Shown here: positions 34,501 to 46,901 of the stretch, one piece after another
Position numbering within the stretch: the stretch's first letter is position 1
Layout of the letters: each line of letters opens with the position of its first letter
DNA from: Metopolophium dirhodum
Lineage: Eukaryota > Arthropoda > Insecta > Hemiptera > Aphididae
Assembly: GCF_019925205.1 (NCBI RefSeq)
Contig: NC_083568.1
Span: forward strand, 26,224,393 to 26,288,392
Direction of reading: 5' to 3'
Length of the DNA stretch: 64,000 bases
Program-made: the position numbers and the translations under genes
Notes under the pieces: model-generated
Database searches by the model: none
Seen by the model: only the letters and a program-made list of their open reading frames with translations
What the model was told of the DNA's origin: nothing

Positions 34501-36670
34501 GTTAAAGTACGGAAAACTCGGTCCCAACACTGGCCACTGTATTATTGCACGAGAGAGGGGACGATTATGTTGGCTTTGCTTGTATGGCTGCTTTTTTTTT
34601 TTTTGACGATTACCTAATTACCAAATACCTTGCACGTAGAGTAAAATAATTCTTAGTGTTCGTGGCTAGAAGATATGAATAAAAATAACAGATAAACGTA
34701 ATTCGTCTAGATGAAAAATCGACAAGCATTTTTCTGTATTTGACATAAACCACAGAATTATTATTCTGTGCATAAACTATATTATGCAGTATGCTAGTAT
34801 GCACTGACTGCCTGTACAGTGGCTCAGCCAAGGCGGGGGAGGGTACTAGATTAAATACCATAATATTGTATTCTCGATAATTAAATGTGATTCGTGCGTG
34901 ATAAACTAACTTTATGTCAAACTTAAAACACTGTTACACCCAGTTGTATTTCGTTACGGTTGTTCAGTGGCGCCGAACCCATGTATTGCGGCGGCCACAC
35001 CTATTTTAAGGGGCGGGTGTACCCCCAAAATTGGTGGGTAATCGTAATCCTTAGTATAAAAATATATTGTATAAAATATATACAAATATAAGAAAGACGA
35101 CTTCATACTGAGTCGTAGCGTGCAGTGTGTACTGTGTGATAAGAAATAGATGTGATAAAAAATAGCCAATAACCAATTAATAATTTAATTTATATTATAT
35201 TTAGTTAATAAATAAATAAATTCTAGTATTTATAATCAATGGTATTGTGTAAAAAGTCAAAAATCTCTGATAATGCAGTACATTAATTACTATTTTTATT
35301 TTACAAGTGATGAAACAGTTGTAGTACCTGTTAACTGGAATAGCGGCTGGGCGATGGCCCCCCGGCAAACACGAATGGATTTGTTTTACAACGATTTGTG
35401 CTTTTATATTTTATTTTTATTTTGTGTCAACTTTAGGTTACATCGCGATGTAGATCGTACATCGCGGGTTACATCTTATATTCATATTATAACCTCCCTG
35501 TACGACGAGCAAACAATTTTCTTTCATAAAATTGTTTTCGTACAATAGTCTGGTTGTTGCATAGATCCCGGCATAGTGCATAGTGCATTACCTTTGCCGA
35601 CTTTCCGTGATCGATGAACGTAGAGGCGTGACATAAAAATAGTATGTGTGGCTCGTGAGGGAAGGCAATTTCAGTCTTTAGTGAAATGCGGCTCGCTATA
35701 CACACGTCGCCCGCGAATGAAATTGCTCACTCCCAGCTCTTGCCACACAAAATACTGTTGTATAGGTATACCTACATAATAACTACATAAGTAATACCTG
35801 AAATAACTTCAATGACGTTATATACCTATTATTAATTTTTATCGTTAATATTATAATATTATTATGACGTAATATAAACAGTTAACGTGTCGTTTATAAA
35901 ATAAAATTCATATTATACTGTGTTGGCTAGTACCTATAATTATTGTTTATTGTTGACGACGATTGTGCCTATACACTGTTTAATCGAATATAATTAGTTT
36001 ATTAATGTATTGTAATAATTTCACAGTAAATTGTTTTAATGAATATATCCAACAAACGTTTAACTTTTTTTAAGTTTGATATTATATAATATAATGTACC
36101 GTTTAAAGAGCAAAGTAATGTTTCCAATTAATTGAATTATTTTTCATCGACTTAAAATAGCTGCCATCACAGTACTTGGCGTGCGAAGTTTACGCGTGAA
36201 GTGATATTCCGTCAACCAATTAAAATGTGGCTGCAGGTCGTGTTTAGATTGCATTAATTAAAATTAACTATTCAATACATAGGTGCACTTAGGATAGATT
36301 TGATAATCCAGATTTCTTCAAAAACAGCTTTTTGTTAAATAATTGATCAGCGAATGGGTTCATATGGGCTCGTTATTAGGTATATTATGTTTAAAATGTA
36401 TACGAAACTAATAATTAATTCCTTTCAAAATTCAAATCCTAAGACCACCAGTCCTATGGTTATCGTAGTAAATATTAGAACTCATATCCTTCTTCTAGTC
36501 GAGTCCGGTTTAATAATACGCCAATAATAATAGTGCCAACATCATATTATGTACATTTTTTTTTTAAAAAACACATCAATAATAAAATAAAAAAAGGAAA
36601 AGAAATTCATAATACGGTACACAACTTAATAATGGAAAAAATAAATGTTACATTTTATACATTTGATAAC

Positions 36671-36866
36671 GAATTTGGTAAATCTAATAAATAAAAATCA
36701 CATACCTATTTGGTAACGTCCTAGATGTTGTGTTTTTAATGTAATTTTGCGATAGTAATAAGTTATTAGAATTTGGTAAATCTAATAAATAAAAATCACA
36801 TACCTATTTGGTAACGTCCTAGATGTTGTGTTTTTAATGTAATTTTGCGATAGTAATAAGTTATTA
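36671..36866. repeat. Two tandem 98-bp copies
   Basis: The segment GAATTTGGTAAATCTAATAA through GCGATAGTAATAAGTTATTA occurs twice head to tail, identical by eye. This is either a very recent duplication or an assembly artefact. Confidence 0.9.
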
Positions 36867-37827
36867 GATAGGTAGGTGCTATGCAGACTCTACAAAATGT
36901 AAAATATTTTAAACATTATAATATTAGGTCTATATATGAAATGTAGGTAGGTACTTTAAATATTTGATTAAGATTTTAACTCATTGGGGTCACCTAATCA
37001 TTTTTTAATTACAACAAATAAATTTAATTCAAAACTGGTCTGGTGTAAATATTTCCGTTTTATCGCTGTTTTTTGTTGCCAAGTTGTTACCTATTATTTG
37101 CAATAGTTTAATAGGTATAACTTATATTTATCAATATTTTAATCTTGTTTTGAACTTTTAGTTATTGGCTATAAAAATTGAACATTATATACATTTTTAA
37201 ATACAAAATAATTTGATAATGTTTGCGATTATGATGGATTTTGACATTTTGTCAAAAATTTGAATTTAAAATGTTTAAAAAAAAATGTGCTTTATTTAAT
37301 CTTTATAATATGTTCGTTACTTTTGAACTTCTAATATGAAATGACTTAATATGTTTACATGGTTTTCTAAACATTAAAATTGTATTTGACTATGATTTAT
37401 TTATTATTTCTATTATAAATAAATAGTTAGGTTAACCGTTTAAGTCTCGCTAATGCCAAATGACATAACGTAGTCCAATATATTTTTACTATATTTCTGA
37501 AACCTTAATTTTCTAAAATATACAAGTATCTATATTAAATCCTTTCAAAATCACCTTTTAAATATGACAATCAAGTTACTTAAATATTTGATTTTATCGA
37601 TGTGGCAACGATCAACAAATGATTCAATTTTCACTAATCTGTATGCACCATTATATATTTTACTACTCAATACTCTTGCTGTATTAAGGACTGTGATATT
37701 GTATACAATTTTTCGTCAAATGTTACATAATATAATACATTTGGCAAGAATTTAAACTGTTAAATATATAAACATATAGTATGCAATTTAACGTGGTTGG
37801 CATTAGAGTTCATTGTACGGTGATCTG

Positions 37828-37985
37828 GTGAAGCGCGGTGAGTGGTCGCAGTCACTAATACAGTAATATGTGCAGCGGTCGAGCAGGTTCTCAGATGGGT
37901 GACCACCCGGGTTCTTTGTGACGATCTATCTGCCTGACATAAAAAAAACGCGTACCAACCGTAGCCCCCCCCCCCCACACACACA
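37828..37985 (+). mobile_element. 5S rRNA-derived SINE-like element, copy 4
   Basis: GTGAGTGGTCGCAGTCAC, GGTCGAGCA and then TCTCAGATGGGTGACCACCC mark this family; GATGGGTGACCACC keeps the 5S box C region well. The tail shares TTTGTGAC with copy 2. An A-run and a C-run close it. About 20 bases between box A and the intermediate element are missing relative to copy 3. Confidence 0.5.
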
Positions 37986-39507
37986 CAAACCGATAATGGG
38001 GTTGCCGAGTGTCAAAAAAAACGAAGTTCATTTTTGATTTATTTTTGAACCTCTCGCATGACATAGTGAATTGCAAGTTAAAAATATTGGTGTGGAAACT
38101 ATAGCCAATAACCATGCAGTTTGAAGTCTTAAAAAAAATGATGCTTTATCCTCATAGTTATTTACCCAAGGAATTTGGGAATTTATTGGCTGCGACTAAA
38201 ATAGTGTTTGTACCTTTTTATCTGCTAGTCAGCAAAAAGCTTAAACAACTAAATCAGTGACTGCGAATATCGATTTTAGATGAAAATAACTTGATTTTCA
38301 TTTTGAGGAGATGAACCTAACTGCTGTAATATGATAAAATATTAAACAATGCTAAAATGTAAACATAATGCGGCTAATATTATTACTTGATAAATATTTT
38401 TTAGATTAAAAATTGGTGGGGTGGGGGTTGCCCCCACGACTTGGTTCTAATATCCAATGGTGGTAGGTGGGTAGGTATAAGACGTAGGTAATTGTTCATT
38501 GCCACTGCAGTTGTTTCATAATTTCATATTTTAATGTAGGTAATAACTCTAATAATATTAATATAATTATATTATGATGATATTGTTTTGTTTCATAATT
38601 TGTTGTTCCTATGTCTTGTTTTATTTTATGTAAATACATTTATGCTACACAGCTCCAGGGAAAATTCCCCCCTAACCAATGTCATCATGAAGTAGGTAAT
38701 TAATAATATATTTATCCCTCCATATATACTTTATTTAAATTCTGAGCAGGGCAAATCAAGCTATAAGTAGGTAGGTACCTACCTAATACAAATTGATTTT
38801 ACAATTATGTGTTTTTTTTTTCATTCTGAAGCCCTTTTGGCGTTTGGGGATGTAAAAATGCTTCAATTTTCTATTTCAGCATATTTTCAGGTAGAAAAGT
38901 GAATCTAATTTAACGTCATTTAATCTAGTATTTACATCAAATAGTTGGTACTATATTATGAGGGTTTAAAGGAAAAAATTATCAGTAATTTTTAAGTGTC
39001 CGGAAAAAAAATAAAAAATTTGTAGGTACAGTAAGTAAGACTCAATCAAATAACTGTCAACGTTGATACTTAAAATTTTCACCAAATGTTTGTAAGATCA
39101 CTTTCCATATCTATGTCATGATAACATTTTCAAAATAGTTTGACTCGTTTTGATCCATTTAATAGGTATATATAAGAATTTTTTAATTTTTTGTTAGTAT
39201 TCTAGGTAAGGTCTTATTTTATTGTCGATCAATAATTTTTCGTACTTTCAAAAAATAGAGTTTACACTTTACTCGTAGTCTGTTACTCTTTAGTAGATAA
39301 TAAGGCAGCTGTAAATTGATGTGGAATAGTGTTATTTGAACTTTGAGGTCAAGTGAACCTGCACAGAGTTTTTGTGCCAAAATACTGATTCCAACCCCCT
39401 AATGTCAACTGAAGTTCTTATTATAAAAGATATCTAATCAATTTCTGCCATTGAAATACCATAAATAGTAATAACTAATCGGGTTACTAACTTATAAGCC
39501 ACAAGGT

Positions 39508-40804
39508 TTTATTGTAATTATAATTAAATACATTGTATTTCTTGTACAAATAAAATCATCATCTTCACCACTACCACCAAGCCCAAACAGTCAAAGTGAA
39601 AACTTAATATAATAAGTCTGTACATGATATACTTAAATAATTTAAATACTGTTGGAAAACACTACATAATTCATTATTGGCACCTCATTGAGAATGTATA
39701 ATATTTCAAGTATAAGATACAATTATTATTTGGTAACACTTACCTCATACAAATTGAGAGATAAAATAATTTGACTGCTAAAACACTTGCACAGTAGCAC
39801 ACACTAAATAACAGACATAGTACATATCAAATTGTGTACAAAACGTTACTAGGCAACAAATAACAACAACAAAAGAGAAAAACACTTGGTTCTTAATATG
39901 TTCCAATAAAACATTATTTTATATTCCATTGTTTGTATTAATTAGTTATAATATATAACACCATAGTGTATGCATACAACCATATATCAAGATATGGTTT
40001 TATCCATAGTTTGAATGTGATATTAGGGTTTTAGATTTAAATAATATTACAAACTCAGAAAAATGAATAAATAAAAAAGAAAAAAACATATATAAATAAT
40101 AAACAAACAAACAAATCCTAATAACTAATCAATATGCTTATATACAATACAATATTATAACAAGTAATGAAAACCTTAATGGTTAGTACAATAGTTTAAA
40201 TAATTTAAATATTATTTTATATTTTAAGGAGGTGCATCATGTCCACAAGTAAATTTAAATTAAAAAAAAAATTATGAGCCACTATAAATTTGTCTCTATT
40301 TCACATCGAAAAAAAAAAACAATAATTGTACTTGTATCAATTTAACAACAAGCATACCATGGGTGGTTTAATTAACAGTCATTAACCCACAGTATTTTAT
40401 GTATTCAAAATAAGACTCTACGATTCTAATACACGCACACACAGTTAAGCTAGTGTGGAATTAGGAAATTATTACGACATATATAATATAATTTATAAAA
40501 AAAATTAATAATAATATATACACATTCATATATAGCATATTATACTTAAAAATAGGTACATTATAACAATTTGTCAGTTCCTAATAAAGATTAATCTTAT
40601 GTGTATAATCGTTTAACATTTACACAAATATAATGAATTCATACACATAAATAGTGAATTGACTTAGATTCACACCAAGGGTCTGTACTCAAGACCAAAG
40701 TCAACTACTAAAACGATTTTGGTAGCCAGCTACCGGTTTCAAATTATTTAGTTTAATCTTTAAGAGATCTTTTTTGGCACAAATGTCACATTTAAATAAT
40801 TAAT
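39508..40804 (-). other. Probable 3' UTR of the MYND gene
   Basis: After the stop codon the minus strand runs 1.3 kb to its first canonical AATAAA (39508-39513). The stretch is AT-rich, without repeats I recognise. The length is an inference from the signal alone. Confidence 0.4.
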
Positions 40805-40846
40805 TTAACCACTACAGACTTCTGAATGATCATCCCAAGCATCGAT
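40805..40846 (-). CDS. MYND gene last coding exon
   Basis: Fourteen codons including the stop: IDAWDDHSEVCSG. It supplies the last two zinc ligands, H768 and C772, completing the MYND pattern across a 1.7-kb intron. The acceptor is TTTACAG/ATC. It is far too short to be called from ORF length and was found from the missing zinc ligands. Confidence 0.9.
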   Translation of the reverse strand: MDAWDDHSEVCSG

Positions 40847-43800
40847 CTGTAAACAAAATAAATATAATTTTACATTTTAGTAGGCAAAGATTAATTTTTG
40901 CTTATTACTATATTACAATTAGTTCAAGATACAATAAAAAATATATATTAACACATTGAGCTCCGCTAGAATTATCAAAGCATACACCGTGTCGCCATAC
41001 TAAAAATATGTCCAGTCGACTATTTCAGGGAAAAAATATAACAAACACAAAAATAAACAAAAATAAAAACCAATTATAACGTAGCTTCTTGAAACAGTAC
41101 CTGATCGCCTACAAAATATTTCAAAATGTCATCTCATCGCCAGTCATAATTATGAATCATCAAAGGGAACACATATTTGTTGACACTGGTGACCTGGGCA
41201 ATGTTTATGATGTCGACTACCCATTTACCGTGACGTTGAACATGTCAAATAATCTTTTTTATATATAACTAATCAGTTTCTTTAATATAAAATCATTTTA
41301 TTTTATTCTATTCACTTTGTAGATAAGAATATATAATTTTTTAATGCTTTAATATCTATTATAAATAGTTATACAAGAGATAATACAAATCCCAACGTTA
41401 AATATAAATGGACGTATATACATAAATATAGCGTGCTACTTGGATATTTTCTCTGCTGCACAGAAAACATTGAATTATATGATGTTTTTAAAATTAAGAT
41501 AAAAAAAAATATGTATCAACAAGGTTGCTATAGGTATACTATTTATCGGTTGCAAGGGGCAACCTTAAAAAAAATTTGTATCTAGATTTTTGCTAGGGGC
41601 AGCCTAGGTACTGTAACGCAAAATTTGGTTGCCATGGCAACTGTAATGCAAAATAGCCTACGAAAAATTGGTTAGGAAAAAAGTTATATCCAGCACAAAA
41701 ACAAATGAATAATTATTAATGTTGGAAATAACCTAACACTTATATTACTCATACATAACTAGGGCCTCGACTAATGAGGGTTTAATTTAAACCTCTTATG
41801 AAAATCAATGGATATTTTAACAAAAATCATTTAATTTATAAAGAAACTTATAAAATATTAAATTTTATATGTATTTCAATATTCTTGTGGCATAATTTGT
41901 ATTTAAAGATACAATTTAATTATTATCTTGTTCTCCTATAATTTCCTCACACCATTTTATTATAACAATACCGGCCGTCATTGTAAGAAATTTAACTTTT
42001 ATGGTTTAGTGGTTCTTCCTAAATATAGTTCGTTGATTGTAATAGAGTATTTTTATAATAATATTACATGATCAATAATCACAAAACAACGTGTGTATAC
42101 CAAGAACAAAATCACTCACATGGGGTAAATACCTAATTTCATCTGAATTTAGTGACCACAGTGGAGACACTAATGGAAATTTATATTGGAAATACATGAT
42201 TACAATCGATTAACTCTATTAAGGAAGGTAAACGATATCATTCAACAAAATGTCTTACGATAAAGCCAGTACTGCAATAATAAACTGGCCAGGAGTAATT
42301 ATGTAATTAATTGACCAATAGACTTACTCAAAGGTTAAGTAACAAAAAAGTAATCTGGTTCCTTTTTTATTTTGTAAATTGTAATTATATAGAACATATT
42401 TTTTTTAACTAATGAAACACTACATGTACCAAACTTGTAAATTTGTGAACAAAAATAAATAATCAAGAAGGGAAATATTTTACTGAAGTTGCATGTAAAT
42501 TAATATTATTTAAATGACAAGAAATATTTTTTTCTAAAAAACTGTAAGTAAAGTTTAATATTACGTACTTGACAGTCTTTGCTGCAGTACCATTGATTGC
42601 CACATCCAGCACAAACAAATTGTGCCGGCTTTTGCATACAACCTTGACACTGTGGGGCACTAGATGGAGAGTTTGCATTCATAACATCTTGTCCTTCATC
42701 AATAACCAGTCTATCAGATGCGTCTTCATCATCTACCTGAGCAGGCTAAAAACAAAAAAAATAAATAACACTGTTGTAAATATTTTAGAGCAGGTTAATC
42801 TTACTGGTATATTTGACGAACAACTTGGTTTTTGTTGAAAAGTTGAAGACATAGACGTACTCTGAACTGGTGTAATAGTAATTTCATTACGAGATTGCTA
42901 AAATATAAAAATGTAATGAGCATATTTACTTTTGATCATACCCATAAATGTGTACAAAAAAAAAATGTGAGTGTTCACTCATGTTCAGTGTAACTCATAT
43001 TTGATTTTGTTTGTTAAAGTGTGTATTGGCAGAGAGTAGACCATTTAGCCCAATAGCTTAGTTTGCCTGTTTGGCAGAAATTATGTTGGGCACCTGCATG
43101 GTTCTGCAATATGCAGTATATGATGGGGAGCTTCTTTTCCTAGACAGTTTCCTACCTGTAGAAACCGTATTATAATATAGATATTATAATAGTTATCATG
43201 ATAAACTCATTAAGTTAAGTAAAATTACTTTTGTTTTTAATTTAATAGTCGAAACATTTCAAATTAGATAATCCCAATGTAATAAACAATTACTAAGGTG
43301 TCATACTAAAGGGATTTTTAAAAAAATATTTGAAAAATGAATGCTTACCTACCCAATCATGTAATTTTGTAATTTGTGAAACACCTATAAGCTATTTAAC
43401 TAATTTGATTTGTGTTATTGTAATTATTATTATTACTAACCTAAGTCTTAAAGTCTCTTAAATTTAATATTTCTTTATCTGACTTTTAGCAGATTTTTAC
43501 ATAGATAATATTATATATTATTATGGTTTATTACGATGTTAATTTTCATGGGAAGGTGAGCTCCAAAATTTGAATTGTAGTATCATTGTAAAAAGTCTTA
43601 TCTAGGCCATAATTAAGGTTATGTTTCATACTTTCTGTTAAAAAAAGAAAAAACTATTGACAAAGCATAGAAAAATATCGAAGAAATGTCAGCATCTTAG
43701 TTGTAACTTGCTCAGTATTGTTTTTAGAATGTTATGACTTTATGATACATCATTATTTTTTTTAATTGAATATCACAATAAAGTATAAACTACTATCATG

Positions 43801-46800
43801 TAACCGATGTGCATCTCCTAAAATCCAATCCCTGTAACTTATTCTAGGATTTTAAAATTATATTTTTTTAAAAGGTAGTAATTTTTATTTTTATAAAAAC
43901 ACTTTTTTAATTATACTAAATCAATATTTAATATATAGGTACCTCATCTGAATGTTATTGCAAGTATGTAATTGAACTTATAAATAGCTGACACAGAAAA
44001 AAAAGGTTTATGCTATTGTAAGGTATCTGTAAGTAGCAAATTCACTTTAATAAGTTAATTAGTATTTACCGCATTGGAAGAGACAACAGTAGCTGCAGGT
44101 GCTTGCCGTTTTCCTCTGCTTTGCTTGCATCGTTCTGGCGCAGTTAAAAGTCTTGCTAATGTAGGCGAATAATTGGTCGGAGGGTGTGACATACTAAGTG
44201 GTAAATGGTGTGTACCAGCGCCTTTAGTTAAAATTCCTATAAAAATAAATTAAAAATTACCACCAAAAATACATCAAATTAATAGGTACATAAAACCCAA
44301 AAATCAACAATGAATGGGTGTTTTTTTTACTTTGTAAATTTTTAATTTACTAAGCTAACATTCATTCATATATTATATTAACAATCTCTTGAGCCTTTTA
44401 ATTTGTTTAAGAAAGTCACCTTTATTGATTGTACAAGGTTCATATTCTTAATCCAACTATATGAGCATTAGGCATAATATTATATTAAAATATAAAATGA
44501 AAAGTAATTTTTTTGTTCAGCTTATGACTAATGGATAGTACCTAAAGTACTTTTGCAATATTCAGTCCCACCAGGTTTTACAGTTCAAATGGAAAAATAA
44601 AGACTTAAACGCTTTAAAAATATATTCAATAGTAGGTATTGCTTATGATTGGCAATTATTGAAATATATCTATACTTAGATTTATTATTCGTTACGTGCT
44701 ATCAATATTATGATAGGCCAAAAATTTCATTTGTAAATACAAATTTGGAGGATTTCTTACTTAATAAATCTTAATGACAAAAATTACCATGTAATAGAGA
44801 TGTTGGCTGTGGTTGTTGTATTTGTTGTTGTTGCAGTAGTTGTTGTTGTTGTTGTTGTTGTTGCTGTAGTTGTTGTTGCTGCTGCATTGGCTGCGAGACT
44901 GGATGTAATGTAACTTCTGGAAAAGCAGGAACATCTTTAAAACGATTATGTTCAGACCCATGTTCCATAACATTATTTGGAACTCCATGGGTGTTTGTGA
45001 TAGCTGAACAAAACACAATATTTTTTAAATATTCAAATTCTGATAAAATTATGCAATTAATAAGTATTCAAATTCTAATAAAATTATGTTAAAATTAACC
45101 CATTATTCAACTTACTAGTTTTAAAATTTCCATCACTGGTATGATGAACTGGATTACCGAAACCCATAGGATTCGGATAACGTAATGGAGCTGAAGATGT
45201 AGGTACTGAAAAATCATTGACATTCACCTTCCGACGGCCCCTTTTGGTCACAGCTGTTTCAGGATTTTTTGATCGATGATCAGCAATAATTAGCTTGACA
45301 TCTAATATAGGACCTTGACGGCCTTCTTTATGATTGTTGGCTGCAGAAGGCTTAGGCAGTATTGGTCTTTGAACACGGTTGGTGCGGTTTACCCTATCTG
45401 ATACTATCCATTCATTGGACTGAGCATTAGATGATGAAGCAACTGGTGTGATACTAGTATTAGATGATGAAGAGGCATACATATTCTGATCATAATTATT
45501 AATTGCAGACTTTTCGAGTTGACTATCACCGCGGTTGTCAATAATATCCAAGATATTCTGTTGAAATAAAAATTAATTAGAAATGATTAATTTATTAATA
45601 AAATATTTTTAATTGTGTTACAATACCTTTTCACTTAGTATGTGTTCGGGCTGACTTAAATTAATTTGAAACATTTCTGGTAAATTCCAGTCTTTGCTAT
45701 TGTCTGTCTTAATAGCATCAAATTCTTTTAGTTTAATCATTAATCGTTCAATAATTTCCTCTTTAAGTTTTTGTAACCTGATCAGAGTCACTAACTCATC
45801 ACGTTTAGTCTGTGCTATTTCCGTGATTACTTTTATTTCATTTTGTATTTTTTCTACATTTCTGTTTAATTCAACTTCGTTTTTACCACTTGACTGTACA
45901 ATATTCTTGATCAATCGTTCTCGAGTATCATCTTTTAATAAAGGTTGGTCTTCATCAGATCGTAACTTTTTAGTTTTAGGTAAATCGTTATCACTACTTG
46001 CTCCACTTACAACACTAAGTTCATCGTGACTAGCAGCAGACCTCTTGCGTGCGATTGGCTCATCCATCTGAAAATTATATAATAATGAAGAAAAATTGCA
46101 TATACCTAATGAAATTTACATTTAATAAATACCTGCTTGGGTGAAAGTGTATCTGTACTAATTTCACTAGACATATCCTCTTCTTCGAGAACTTTACGAT
46201 TGACTTTTTCAGATTTAAAGTTTTTATCATCTTCAAGTTTTACCTCCCCATTCACTGGATTTGTTTCTTCTTCCCTGTTCTTCAATACTTCGTTACTAGT
46301 TGTGATAACTTCATCCTTTTGATTTGCATTTCCGTTAATATGTTTTTCGGTTTCTTGAGTTTCTACGTCTTCAGTGATTTCTGGTTCGTCAACTTCTAAA
46401 GTTTCTTTCTTAATAGCTAGATCTTCATTAGTTTGATCTTCAGTTTCGTCAATCTCCATAGGCTTTTCTTCTTCATCTTTGTCTTCATTTACTATAGGAT
46501 CATCATTATTAGTTGTAGAAGTTTCACCATTAATGGTTTCTACGGAGTTTTGTTCCTCAGATACCCCATTTTTCACAATTTTATCAGTAGTTTTGGACAA
46601 AGGTTCAGTCTTGTTTTCTGGATCTTTTTCTTTTTCTGCTTTTTCTTCTTCATTATCATCTTCGTCATTTTCTTCTTTTTTAATTACAAGTTGTGAGGAG
46701 GCTTCATCAGTTTCAATAGAATTGTCTACAGTAGTTCCATTTAACTTTTTGTGACTATCACCATTTACTTTTGTTGTAGTTTCCAAATCATCGGTCTTTG

Positions 46801-46879
46801 TATCTGAGGGACTAGTGTCAACAGACATTTCGCTGTTTGCACAATCATCTGCCGGGATCGGCATGCGACTAATTTGCAT
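40805..46879 (-). CDS. MYND zinc-finger protein, 8 coding exons, 774 residues
   Basis: Eight exons joined by GT-AG sites in matching phase (747, 441, 442, 216, 167, 93, 177 and 42 nt) give a complete 774-residue protein. Residues 1-249 are acidic and low in complexity. Residues 250-300 hold basic patches (RKRS, KTKKLR) that may be nuclear signals; about 310-365 is a coiled coil. Further on are a KRGRRK patch, a glutamine-rich run, SPTLARLLTAPER and a C-terminal MYND finger: C735, C738, C747, C750, C756, C760, H768, C772. MYND fingers bind proline-containing peptides of partner proteins, often corepressors, so a nuclear transcriptional cofactor is plausible. I did not recognise an orthologue; there is no SAND, SET, PHD or TAFH domain, which speaks against DEAF1, SMYD, ZMYND8/11 and nervy-type proteins. 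Confidence 0.88.
42569..42745 (-). CDS. MYND gene coding exon 7 (first seven zinc-finger residues' region)
   Basis: Codes for an acidic start (VDDEDASDRLVIDEGQDV) and the first six MYND cysteines in CQGCMQKPAQFVCAGC and GNQWYCSKDCQ. Two acceptors nine bases apart are possible, TTTTTAG/CCTGCT (42745) and CTCAG/GTAGAT (42736), both in frame. The donor is TGTCAA/GTACGT. Confidence 0.9.
42805..42897 (-). CDS. MYND gene coding exon 6
   Basis: A 31-codon exon, QSRNEITITPVQSTSMSSTF and QQKPSCSSNIP, rich in Ser, Thr and Gln and phase 0 at both ends, so it could be skipped without a frameshift. The acceptor is TTTTAG/C and the donor CCA/GTAAGA. Confidence 0.82.
44070..44236 (-). CDS. MYND gene coding exon 5
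   Basis: Codes for GILTKGAGTHHLPLSMSHPP, TNYSPTLARLLTAPERCKQS and RGKRQAPAATVVSSNA. SPTLARLLTAPER looks like a conserved short motif, perhaps a partner-binding helix. The acceptor is TATAG/GA and the donor GCG/GTAAAT. Confidence 0.87.
44788..45003 (-). CDS. MYND gene coding exon 4 (glutamine-rich)
   Basis: Starts TITNTHGVPNNVMEHGSEHN after TTCAG. The second half is a glutamine run broken by single leucines and an isoleucine, coded by CAA and CAG triplets likely to vary in length between individuals. The donor is CATG/GTAATT. Confidence 0.88.
45116..45557 (-). CDS. MYND gene coding exon 3
   Basis: Starts NILDIIDNRGDSQLEKSAIN after AACAG and ends AAA ACT A before GTAAGT. It contains a serine-rich stretch, GRQGPILDVKLIIADHRSKN and the basic patch TKRGRRKVN, which could contact DNA or act as a nuclear signal. 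The exon passes one base to the next. Confidence 0.9.
45627..46067 (-). CDS. MYND gene coding exon 2 (coiled coil)
   Basis: 147 codons from MDEPIARKRSAASHDELSVV to HILSEK. It carries the heptad-rich segment VEKIQNEIKVITEIAQTKRD, then ELVTLIRLQKLKEEIIERLM. The acceptor is TTCAG/ATG and the donor AAAAG/GTATTG, both phase 0. The exon begins with ATG, so a shorter product starting here is possible. Confidence 0.9.
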
Positions 46880-46901
46880 CTCGTCTTCTATCGTGAAATA
46901 C
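46133..46901 (-). CDS. MYND gene coding exon 1 (start at 46879)
   Basis: The acceptor TTTTACAG/G is at 46901; after 22 untranslated bases the ATG at 46879 opens MQISRMPIPADDCANSEMSV. If the donor at 48004 is used, the frame above this ATG runs into a TGA without another ATG, which supports this start. The 249 residues are mostly Glu, Asp, Lys, Thr and Asn. The donor is AAGCAG/GTATTT, phase 0. Confidence 0.87.

Larger units (their letters stand above)
33936..39490. other. Intergenic, repeats only
   Basis: No coding gene recognised. It contains a hAT-type MITE (34033-34500), CAGTGGC-type transposon fragments at about 34814 and 34963, a 98-bp tandem duplication (36671-36866) and a 5S-derived SINE-like copy (37828-37985). 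GC-richer patches at 35330-35370 and 35560-35740 remain unexplained. Confidence 0.5.

Noticed and set aside
46433..46754. Plus-strand Phe/Ser-rich ORFs opposite the MYND gene
   Set aside because: They are the antisense of the Glu/Lys-rich coding exon 1.
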